From the NCBI GenBank assembly GCA_013397865.1, contig VZTI01000464.1, positions 1,318,110-1,382,109 of the forward strand: a stretch of 64,000 bases of DNA, read 5' to 3'. The stretch's first letter is position 1, and each line of letters starts with the position of its first letter. The notes under the pieces were generated by a model that had not been told where the DNA came from, searched no databases, and was given only the letters and a program-made list of their open reading frames with translations. Positions 27,601 through 39,600 of this stretch are shown here, piece after piece. The stretch comes from Struthidea cinerea (taxonomy: Eukaryota; Chordata; Aves; Passeriformes; Corcoracidae). A program made the translations under genes and the position numbers.

Positions 27601-30600
27601 CATGGAATTACTTGACCTCAGCTCTTCTTGAAACTGCTACAGAGAGAGTAAAGGGAGTTTCTAAATTAGAAGCAAGTGGTGCCAGATTAAAGTATGATTC
27701 ATTGAAGAAACTAGCAGTTATGGTGTGCTTTATGCAATCTTCACTTTATTAAACAGAAATGCATGTCTCCAGTTCTCACTGATCTTGATACAGTCTCAAA
27801 CTGTGTACGATTAACTGTGACCTCAGCAGCTAATGCTATAAAACTATTTATTTGCAGGATAAATGTAAATATTTTTGTAAATGTAACCCAAACAAAAGCC
27901 CTAGTAAATAAGTTTCCAGAAAGATCATCTTCAGCTACTTCACCTGTCTGACCTAGGTAGTTGCTGGAAAGAGGGAAAGTAGACAGGAAAAATACTAATT
28001 GAAAACTGGGTATTTTTCTTTCTCTCTTATGTAAATATTTTAATTTCTACAAGCAGCAGAGTAAAATATTTTCATAATCTAATCAATTCACTCTAAAATT
28101 GATATCCAATAATACAAATTCATCATGACTAGAAAGCTAGCAAAACCAATTAAGGACCAAAAAGTGGAGCCAGTTACAAAGTTCGCTCTGCATGAAGCCA
28201 TGACCTAGTGTTTTATACCACAGGGATAAAAGTTCTCTTTAAAATATGCTAGTTCACAGGCCAAGGCAGTATATTCCCATGGCTTTCTAGGTAAAATCAA
28301 ACACAGGATTTCAGAAAGCCCATGTTATAATACTGAGTTCCCAGGCTAAGCCCCGTGTGTGTATATATGCCCATGAATATACTGAGTAGATTCTTTCCCA
28401 GTGGAAGACAAAGAGCTCAGAAAAGTTGTTTTGGTGACTCTTTGGTGACAGCCTGTTAAATGTCAGTCTGAAGGGAGTTACTGCAATAATCTCTGCACAG
28501 TTATCTTTCATAGGTCTGAGATTCTCCATTCCCAAATGCTTTATTTTACCTTAGCTTGGCAGAAGGTTTATCTGCTCCTCCCAAGGCACACTGCAGCAGA
28601 TGAGTTGGTGCTGTGGAAGGGGTCAGCCTGGCTGTTTGTCAAGGCTGACCCCGAAGGCAGATGAACCCACACATGCAGATGCGCTGAGGGCTGTTCAGTG
28701 ACACAGAGCAGCCGCTGTGTCTCCCGGGGCCTCTGGCACAAGCGTGTTCCCGGAAGGTCAGAGCGAGATGTGTGGGACCAGAATGCTCAGGCTAGACTTC
28801 CAATGTTTGGGGATCATCTGCCTTCAGAAACTGCACCAAACTAATTAAATGAGCTTCACAATCTATTCAGTTAAATGGTCACAATTTCCCAAGTCAGTGC
28901 CAAGTGTGACTGATGCTTGAATTGAGTTAAAGTAAATTGATAAAAAGCCTGCTGTAGTCTTTTCTATATGTCAACATTGGATTGGTTAATTTTTTAAGTA
29001 CACTCTCTGACATATTCACCCTTCCTCACTTTTCCCAGTGTGTTGCATCATTATAAAGGTGAATAAATTGCTCGTGCTTTCTAGAAACAAAATAGGCAAC
29101 GTCTACTTAAAGCACCTTTTTAACAATACATCTGCATTTGTTCAAAGGATTTGTGCCAGTGTAATTAATTTAGTTAAAAAAGAACCACCTTTGACACTTG
29201 ATAGAAACACTTCCATAGGGACAAAAAATATGTTTACAAACTTAAATTGGAATATAAAGTAGAATACAGGGAGAAACATTGACTTAACTAAAGGCTTTTT
29301 ACTGTATGCCTTTACCATGCAATTACAGTGGTTTAATTTCCATGCATTAACCCGAGCCTCCCACTGATTCTCCAGGTTTGACATAGGGTGAGGCACTTGT
29401 ACAATGAGGGAAACAAATACCCATTTTGGTAAGCCTTTGAGAACCTCAAACAGCAGGCACTATGCAAGCATAAAGTATGATTATTGCTACTTTACTCATT
29501 CAGCAGTAAGTAACACAATAAAATAGCAAAAGCGTTCTTGAAAACACGCATTTCCCAACAAGCTGTAGGAAGAAGCTTAAATTACTTTTCTCGAAGTAGC
29601 TCACTGTGAAACCAGCTGTTCTGAGTCAGCAGCCTTTCTAGAGTCAAACCCTCCAGCACCTTTCTAAATTCACACTCATTAAAAATGTTCATCACCCTGG
29701 TAGAAGTCCCTTAGGTACTTGCCAAGCAGTGCTGTTAATATAAGGAGGAAGAAAAAAATAAAACACGGAAAAGATCTCTCTTCACTGCAATTACTTTGAA
29801 GAGAGGAGGGAAGTCATTCACCATTATTTCAGTTAGTAATCCCAGCAGGTTTGTGTCATTATCTGATGAAAATGTTCTTTTTTTATTGTTTGAAGGCATA
29901 GTCAGAAGGACAAGTGTGACAGCCAACTTCCTATAGAAATCCATGTTCTCTTGTGCTGGGATCATGGCAGTAACCCTGCCTCCTGCCCATCACCAATGCA
30001 TGGCTGCAGGCCTTCTCTTTGCCCCTGCAATGCCCACTCCCTTTTGGAAGAGTGACAAAGGAGTGCTTAACACTAATTTTGTTGTAAAATGTCCTGCCCA
30101 AATGGCAGAAGCAGCCTGTAGTGTCCTTGCCTCTTCCTCCTATTTCAATAGATGTGCCTTTGACTACGTGCACAAAACATTTCTGTAGAGATAACTGGCA
30201 TCACTCTTACGTAGCTGCAAGGATTCTCTCTATAGTTAGCAGTAAGAGAATCTGTGGAAACTTGTAAGCCACGAGCATGTATTTGTGACTAACAGGGTCT
30301 GTGGAGAGGTTGCAGTGAGGTAAATTTCTTTTAGAATATTTGAGGACCATGCTTGTTTACCTTGCTGAAAAAGCTTGAACCTGAGTTTCCATTTTCCTGT
30401 GAGGAAAGAATGCTTTCAATAACATCACAGCTAATCCAGGCGGTGCCGTCTTTTGTGCCTGTTGAGTGGCAGCTGCTGGATCCCTTCAGACATGGCAGGA
30501 ATGATGCACAACCTTGAACACAAAACTTATCCCCTCAGATGCAATGTGAGGAGAGAGAAATAGCCTCTTCAGCTCTGCACAGGTGAGCTCGAGCTCCATG

Positions 30601-33600
30601 GGCGATGCAGAGCCAGGGGATGTGTGCTGCTCCCTTCCAGCTCCCCCGAGAACCTGCTGGGGCACATGAAGTGCAGGGAGACATCCTCAACTTTCCCAGT
30701 AGATTTGAGTATGAGGCAAAAATCATTCAGAGATGCATCCAGCCTAAATTCCACTTTGTCCCTGGGCCTTTTAGTTCCTTCTGCCTGCCTCTTGGTTTCT
30801 CCTGAGACATCTTGCCAAAGGAAATATTGGGCATAAGGTTATAGCTGAAATTTAGGTTTACTAAATTATGCCTCAGCACTCGTCTGGGGAGTAATTGGGA
30901 GTAACAAGGGTACTGTAAATTCGTGCCCAGACTTGCTGAGCACTCACTCAAACCCTCAGAATTTACTCACCAGACTTCTCATGGCCAATACCTCAAGTAC
31001 ACTGGTAGAAGGAGAAAGCAGTTATTAACAAAAAAATTGAGTATGCATGTTGAGAGTACACATAGGTGAACTTGCCTCAAAGAAGAGGAAGAGGCAAGAG
31101 TCTCTCAAGGAAGAGAATGTAAGTACATAATATTTCTAAAAGCAATTGTATGGCTGGAATCCTTGCTGTGAAGTAAAGCTTTAAACAGAGATTACAGGCA
31201 GTATAGTTTGTCCCATGATGTCCCAGAAAAAAATCATCATTAAAAATAAGCTGGTTTTGCTCTGGTATTTCAGGTAAGGCAGAATTTATGCAATAGTTAA
31301 CGTCTGGAAATTCTGGAGGGAGGTATGTCTATGCCAGTGATTGGGATAGACTGTGTCTTCATTAACAAAAAATACAGCCAAGCAGCAAGGGATGTTAGAG
31401 CACAACAGATGCCGAGCACCCAAGCTCAGCAGTTCTGAGGGCTGGGGATTCTAACTCTGGACTGCCTGTGCATTAGGCACACACCAGGAGTGCATTTTTC
31501 GGTTTTGTCTTACCTGCAGGGAATCCCCAGCTGTGTGAGCTCCTTGCGGTGCGATCAAAGGGGAGGGGGTGAAATCCCCTTCAGAAGAACTTAAGGGGAG
31601 GTGGTGGAGGAGAGGTACCTTCTTTCTTACACTGACTCTAACCCCATCCCAGACAGTGACTCCCCTGCTTGGTTTGGATTTGTCATTTACCTTTCCAGCA
31701 GGATGGGACTTGGAGCATTTCACTCAGTTGCCACATGGGAGATGCTTAGCGAGTTCACAGGACTCGTATCTGAGCTAAGCAGCTCCAGTGTGCTGTGCTG
31801 TAGGGGCTGAAGAAGGAAAAGACAAAGGACAGGATATCTCTTCTTTATCCATCCCGAAATAAAGCTGTAAATTGTGTTATGATTTTGTCGATATATGGTG
31901 CTTGCAAAGATTTCAAATAAATAATGTTCTGACCCCGGGGACCTTATTGATTTTGGAATAATTTCAAAGAGAAACCACTCAGTTTACTGTTTGCTGACAA
32001 ATTCTTTGCTCCCTAAGGAATTCCTATTGAACACGTATTAAGGACAGGATAAAATAATTCCAAGGAAATACAGAGAGGGGGCTTTGTGCATAGACTGCTC
32101 CACGAATCGGTATTTAACCTCTGACCGGTGACAACAGGTCTCCTTTAGCTCTATTAGATCAACAGCAAGCTATTATAATTAAATATAAAAACTGTTTAGA
32201 GCCTCACCGAACATGTCCTGGGAATTAAAGCATATGGCAGGGATGAGGATAAAAAGACTTTCCATATGCTAATGACCCTAGATGTCTGAAATAAATTAGA
32301 TCCATTACAGTTTATGCTCAATAAAAGAAAGACTTTAAGCACTCCAAAGTTAGTGACTCGAGACTGATTTTGGCTTAGAATTTCAATCTGCCTGCTTATT
32401 AATTCTTAGTACGGCTCTGGAGGAGACAGGGGATGCAAAATCATAATTCTGTGCTGTATCAGAATTTTAAAGTGCCATCAGTTTCTTTTCCTTCCTTTTT
32501 TTTTAATTAAACTATTTTTCATGCTTCATTTTTTTGTTCTCCTCATTTGATTTTGTTCCCATTTTTGTTTAATTTCTTTCTTTTTAAGGTTTCATTTATC
32601 CTATTTCAACTGAACAGAGAACCCAGAATGAATATGGATTTTCTTGTAAGTTTAATGTTTGATTTTATGTTCCTGGATGCTAATTTGATGCTGTTCCTTG
32701 GGTTAGGCTTTACTGTTGGGCCAGCTCAGTGTGACTAGGCAAAAAATGGACCTATTCAGCAGGGTAAATGACATTCTGCTTGCTTGACGGCTGGCACGGT
32801 GCTTTGCAGCAGACACAGAATTATAAGGGCCCATGTGCACGAGGGAAATGGGAGAAGATGCTGCCTCAGAGACAGAAACTGGAGAGAATGAGCCATCTTC
32901 TCATTAAAATTCCCTTAGCAACTGGAAGGAGTGTGGTGGAAGGGTAACTTTTCTTTGAGCTGCTTTCTGAACTGCTGGGTTAAAAGTGGGGATGTTTCAA
33001 GGTTGGTAAATCGAAGGTCTGGTAGCCCAGAGCTGCTGGAGATTGATCAGTCCCTTTCTGCATCTGCCAGCTCTCACCTCTGCAGCTGGAGGGCAGCTTG
33101 GCTTAAATGGCTAAAAGAGATAAAATAAAAATGATTTCACACATTTCAAACTAACAAAAATGGGGTACTAAAAGAGTCTGATTTGTTTTTGCACTTCCTT
33201 TTTTCATTAGGCTATTTCTAAAAATGGGATTCTTCTTTGTATAGAAATACATCAGTTTTTGAACGCATATTCAGACCTTTTGCAAAAAAATGTCTGGGGG
33301 ATAATGATGCTAGAGATTAGCTTGGAATTGGTGCTGAAGATGTGGTATAAGCAGCTAGTGGAAATATCATAGCCATTTCCTCACAAGACAGCTCTAATAA
33401 ATTTTGGTTCCTTTTGGTAAATTACCACATTTTTTCTTGTGCATGCTTCAGCTTTTATCTAAATATGTATGTGTTAATGCCACTGATGAGAATTCAGTGT
33501 TTGATTCTCTGCTTTACTAATTTACTAGTTTATATTTTTAAAGGCAAATGGATGGAAGGGAGTAATGACAGATTACAGTTCAAAAAAACCCCAAACCAAC

Positions 33601-36600
33601 CAAAGATTTGTCCTGATATTCCAGGTATTCCATAGAAAATGGAAATTTTGGGTTCTTTTACTTCTTTTAAAGTAAAAATAAGGCTTCTGAGTTGTAAAAA
33701 CCCACTTGGTTTTGGTATCAGATGAACTTCTGAATACCAATATTATGACATTATGTCACTAAGACATACTATCTAATTTCATAGGGTGAATTTGTTTCAT
33801 GAGACCAAGTCTGTAACATGTTTTACTTAGTAGTTCACAGCCTGAGTATTAGATAGATGAACAAGTGGATAGGGAAAGGGTTAGAATACAAGTTAGAGAG
33901 AAATCAAAGATTGTTTTCCATCAAAAGGGCATAGACCTGCTGTATGGTGTTGGAAATGGATTTTAAATTAGCCTATAAAAAAGGCAGTAAATATCTGCAG
34001 GAAACAAGAATAGTAAGAATGTGTTTTCTTGAAAGTCCCTGTGAGGAGGACATTTCTTGAAGGTTCCTGGCCTCTCTCCCTGCAGCTGCTCCTGACTCGG
34101 ATGATGTTGCTCTCTACGTCGGGATCGTCATCGCCGTGATTGTGTGCCTGGCTATTTCCGTGGTCGTGGCCCTGTTTGTCTATCGCAAGAACCACCCTGA
34201 CTTTGAGTCGGATATTATTGACTCCTCGGCACTGAACGGGGGATTTCAGCCTGTCAACATCAAGGCTGCGAGGCAAGGTCGGTTGGCATTTCACTCCATT
34301 TTTACCAATTCAAGGAGATGCTATCAGGTTATGGTCTCTTGGGCGGCATGAACGATATCACTGGATGCCTGTTGACACTTGATAAAGGGGAGAAAGATCG
34401 TGTTCGTTTGTTTCTGATTGTCGAGTGCTCAAATCCCGTGGTGGCGTTTGTCAGCGGTGCTCAAGAGTATAAAGAAGGTGAATTTAACTTCTGAAGAGAG
34501 AACATGAATGTGAGAGTGAAACTCGGACACATTCATGGAAATATAGGTCCAGCTCAAGTCTAAATCAAAGGCAAAGCTCTGACAGAAACAATGGAGGCAA
34601 GATGCATCACAGGAGTGATACTACAGTAATTCTATCACATCTCCCTCCCCTTTATTTCACTAATAGCTTCTTTTCCTATGCCCTGTCTCCACCGGTATAA
34701 ATAGTAGTTTGAGAAGTACTGTGCTTTTAATAGAAAATGTAGAAGAAGTTCTGGTAGAACATAATTTAATAATGAATATTTTTATCACTGGTGCGTAACA
34801 GCTTGGTTTTTTCCCTCTCTTCACTGGCCGGGAAAAAACACTCTAAAGGTAGTGACTTTATCAAGACACTTATTTAGGCTGAAAAGTTCTTCTTTTTTCC
34901 CAATATCTGCACCAGAAGAATAAATCAAAGTAAGAGTTATGATGACAAGAGAGTTGTCACATGTAAGATTAGCAGAAGTGTTTTCTTTGCTGGAGAAACT
35001 TTTAAAGCAAATCTCAAAAAAGTGTGATGCAGGTACTAATCCCTCACTGCAGGGAGTCATGGGTATGATGACTTCATAGGCTTGTTGTGTCTTTTATTTC
35101 AGGAATGCTATCATTAGGCCAGTTAGATAAATTGGTTAATGTTTGTTGCATAGCATTTAGGGAGGGTTTCTTAGTTAAAAGTAGATCTACTGAGCGATGA
35201 AAACATCTTGCCCTGAAGCTAAGCATGTTATATTTGAAATCTGAGTGCAGTCTGGAAAAATAATCCCAGTGAAAACTCTTCAGAGCAGAAACATGCTGTA
35301 ATTTTGCATGGCAGTTGGATTCCATAGCAGCTGGGGCAATACGAGCCCTGGGAGTTTGCTGCAGAGATTCACGGAAATGGAGATGAAGGTTCAGGGACTT
35401 TGCACATCTGAGCGTTTGGAATGAAAGGCAAAACGCAGAATGCAAACCCAAATTGTTGCTCAGAATAAAGTCATCAGAACAGAGAAATGATATGGTTCTT
35501 CCCTCTCATGTCCACTGCAGACCTCCTGGCAGTGCCACCAGACCTCACTTCTGCTGCAGCCATGTACAGGGGTCCAGTGTACGCCCTGCATGATGTCTCT
35601 GATAAAATCCCAATGACCAACTCTCCAATCTTGGACCCGCTCCCCAACTTGAAGATCAAGGTTTATAACACCTCTGGTGCAGTCACTCCCCAGGATGACC
35701 TCTCTGACTTCTCCTCCAAGCTGTCCCCGCAGATTACGCAGTCTCTGCTGGAGAATGAGACCCTGAACATGAAGAACCAGAGCCTTGCTCGGCAAACTGA
35801 CCCATCATGCACTGCATTTGGGACCTTCAACTCCTTAGGAGGCCACCTAGTAATTCCCAATTCAGGTAAGTGCTAGCCATGCTGGCTTAAAGGTGCAGTT
35901 GTTTTGTGGGTTTAAGTGGTGTTAGCTTGCTTTTATGTAGGGAAAGAAAGTCTATACCTGGGACTCTGCCTTTTCTTTGATCAAAACAAATAGATGGGGT
36001 TTTCCCCCTGCCCCCAACTTCATTTGCATCTACTAAAGTACTTCAAAATATTTTCTGCCCAAAGTCCTGGCACCTTTTAAACACTGCAGGCTTGAGGAAG
36101 ACTTGGGGCCCTCACTATAAGAGCACAAGTCTTAGGAGTAGCGGCTGAGGGAGCTGGGGTTGTGTAGCCTGCAAAAAAGAAGGCTGAGAGGGGACCTTAT
36201 CACTTTCTAAAACTACCTGGAAAGGAGGCTGCAACGAGGTGGGGGTTGGTCTCTTCTCCCAAGTCATACTTAGGGATGTGATCTAGTGGTGAACAGGATG
36301 GTATTAGGTTAATGATTGAACTCAAGGATCTTAGAGGTCTCTTCCAACCTAAATGATTCTGTGACTCTAAATAGAATATTGAAGGGCTCTTAGCCACTTT
36401 CTGAGACATGGAAGGCTTCAGAGCTCCCCTGTGTGAAGTGCAATTCACCTTTTCTTCTCATGCAGTTCTAGAAAAGGGACTGCAATACAGTAAGCCTCTA
36501 TTTTGTCACCGCACATAGAAGAGGGCAAATTAATTTAAAAACAAATTGGTTGCTCCACTTCCAATTCATTGCAGACTATGTGCAGTTGTAGTAGGACAGC

Positions 36601-39600
36601 AAAACACTATTTTTGGGAGGCTTTTTACCTGTATTTATTGTTGACTTCCTTTACAACTAGGAAAGAGAGGGACTGAGCATTGAGGGCCTGTTGATGTAAT
36701 GCAGCGTGCTGCTCAATCTTTCCCATACAGCAGAAAGTCAGGCTTCCAGGCCCCTTCAGGCCACCCTGGCACCAGCCAGCAATTTCAGAGCATCCAAGGA
36801 GCTCTTGGGCAGCCTTGGAAGAGCTCAGGTCTTTCAGACAGGCTTTTTTAGCAGAGCCATGCTGCTGCTTGGTTCCTACATGAAGTGTTGATGTTCTTTC
36901 TAAGGACGTTCAGCACCTAGATGGTTCCTGTGGGTTTAGCATGATGCTGAAGAGCAGCATTGATATCTAAAGTGAAATTGAATCAAATACATAAAGCATA
37001 TGCAGGCTGCACAGTGGTCAGGAACACACTTGCCCAACTTCACTCTGAATTCAGGTAGGACCACAGTACATGTGAGACTGCAGCTCACAGCTTGGCCATT
37101 TTACAGCAAGTGCCCTCACCAAGGAGATAGTGCCTACCCTTGTCCCCTGCACCTTTGCTGGATCGTTTCTTATTTGTTGATGTTATGGAGAAAACAAAAT
37201 GGCTGGGTGGCCCAGGACCTGGGTGGTTTGGTCCTTCCAGGATGGAGTCCCACACTGCCCATGAAGCAGCCAAAAGTGGTTGGAGCCATAACCCTGCTCT
37301 TCTAACAGGAAGCAAAAATATCTATTAAATTTTAAAAAGCTGAACTACTTCAATAAATCTGGTGCTGACTGATGAGCAGTGTTGAAAATTCACGCTATAA
37401 AATCTTGGATTTAACATTTTTCTAAGTAGCAGCTGAAGACAGGTATTGATACTCAGTTTTCTTACGCCACAGTGGTATACATTATCAGCAAAGTCTATTA
37501 GTCACAGTTAAATCATGTATATTAATATCAATTTGTAAAGAAAAAAACATTTGATGCTGTAATCCCTTCAAAATTATTAAAGTAAGGATTTTGTAAGATA
37601 AAATAATCAGTCTGCTGCTACCTCGTATGCCTCTGTGCTGCTTCTAGATGTATGTACGTCCTCCTCAGGGTATGATCAAAGCCCTTCCTTTGCAGTACAC
37701 CTGCCCTGTTGCAGCTGCAAGCATGCACAGGTTAGGGCGTAACAGGCCTGTAAAGACACAAGTGCCAGAAGGCATTTGTGGAAAACGCTTTCCTAGCTAA
37801 CCCCTCTCCTTCAAAACTGGTGTGGGACGGAGGCCCTGTACACCAGCACTCGGGTCTCCAGTGTAACCAAACCCCGTATGCTAAAGAAAAGAGGCAGGGC
37901 CGTGCAAGGTGTCTGTAAAGTCTCTCCAGTGTAGACACATCTACATGTAAATAATCTTCCTCTAGGTTTGTTTTCAGCTATGTAGTAATAACTGTATGCA
38001 AATCCTTGCCACTGCTTTCCAGCTAATCCACATCTTCAGAGAGAGCTGGCTGAGATGTGTCCAGCAGAGTGAAATAGTCAGCTCGTGGGCCGTGTTTGTT
38101 CTGTAGAGACATCTCTTAAATGGAAGTAATGTAACAGCAGTGGCTTTTAATGAAGTGTGCAGCAAATCGTTACTGAAAAGGACACCGAGCATATTTGCCC
38201 ACGTTTTTTTCAAGGTTGGATACCCCAGTTTTGAGCCACTTTACAGGACTAGGCACATTCAAAAACCAAGAAGCCCAGTTTTGTCTCCCTGGCAGTCTAG
38301 GAACTGAGCGCCTTAAATGACAGGATGCCAGACAGAGAAACCATCTTTCAGGAAACAACTAGTTCTTGTTGCTTCCTGGGACAGTGCTCCACTGCTTTTC
38401 TTTCCTGATCTTAATTAAGTAAGAATTGCCTAGGGAGAGATGTCCCATTACAGCTGTTGGAAATTTTAGTCAGAGTTGTTTGTTTTTCCATCATTTTACC
38501 AGGTAAGCAACAGGGTAACCATCTGTCTGCTCTTTACATGAAATGAAAGGGAAGAAAACCCTCTTTTCCGCTCCCATATTTCACTGCAGAGGAATACGAA
38601 CAAGCTGCTGGAGACTGGTGACACCACGGTTACAGTAAATGCTTTTTCTCCCCTCTTTCTGAGGTCATTTACAGTCTGCTGGTGAGGTTGGCTGAAAATC
38701 TGGCATTGCAGGCTTCATCTTCTGCCTCTCCTGTCACTCCTCTTCACAGACGCACTCACCTCTTTTTTCTCCCTCTTGTCTTTTGTGTCTCTTCTGTTCT
38801 GCAGGAGTAAGCTTGCTGATCCCAGCAGGAGCTGTTCCACAAGGAAGAGTCTATGAAATGTATCTGACAGTTCACAGGAAGGAGAACATGAGGTAAAAAA
38901 CTGCCTTTATTTCCTTGTGCATTAATAGAGGGGGGAAATTTAGTAACTAAGGACCTGTGGTAATAATGCTTGTGCAAAGCCTGCTGCATTGAACCCCTTT
39001 GCTGACTTGCAGGTAAATGCAAGCAAAGCCAAGTATAAACTTTGCCACAAAACCAGCTCAGACATTTACTTTTCTAACCAAGTGTTGCACTCTGCAGCAA
39101 GCCCTCAGGCCAGGGGAATGCTGAATTGTAGAGGAGCAAGGAAAATGTGCCAGCATGAGTTTGTGCAGCAAAGAAGGTGTGAAGTAACCTCTTGATAAAG
39201 ACCTGTGCTGCAAAGGATAAGGGAGCAGAGGAGAAAGGTGACAAATCAGCTCAGTGGAGGGACAGGTGCCTGAGCACCTGACTTGGAAAATCTCCTCTCC
39301 TTTTAGAGTAAAGGTGAATTTCTATTTTACCCTTCATGGACTTGGCTATTCCATGCAGTGAAGAGGATGGAGCCAAAGCTTTTGGTGTCCTCTACCTCCT
39401 TGCTGCTTAGCCCCCGACACCGCACGCCAAGGGCACCCAGAGCCGATGCTGGGGTGACCACTGTTGTTGTCTCCTGTTACCTGAATGTGTGGCCAGCTCA
39501 TATTCTAGCTCTTAATGTCTACTGGCATGTGATCTGGCAGCCTTGAAATGGAAAAAAATTGTTTACAAAAAGGCCAAGATACCATTTGGAGCCATTTAGA

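Larger units (their letters stand above)
19121..32588 (+). other. UNC5C: UNC5C intron (13.5 kb) upstream of the cassette exon
   Basis: This is the largest intron in the window, or 15.0 kb when the cassette is skipped. It holds a pyrimidine tract (21011-21059), a GTTT microsatellite (26038-26060), a perfect 11-bp hairpin (28619-28652), a CAG/GTAAGG junction motif at 31273/31274 and an AT-rich, constrained-looking segment at about 31830-32420. No other coding exon was recognised. Confidence 0.85.
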
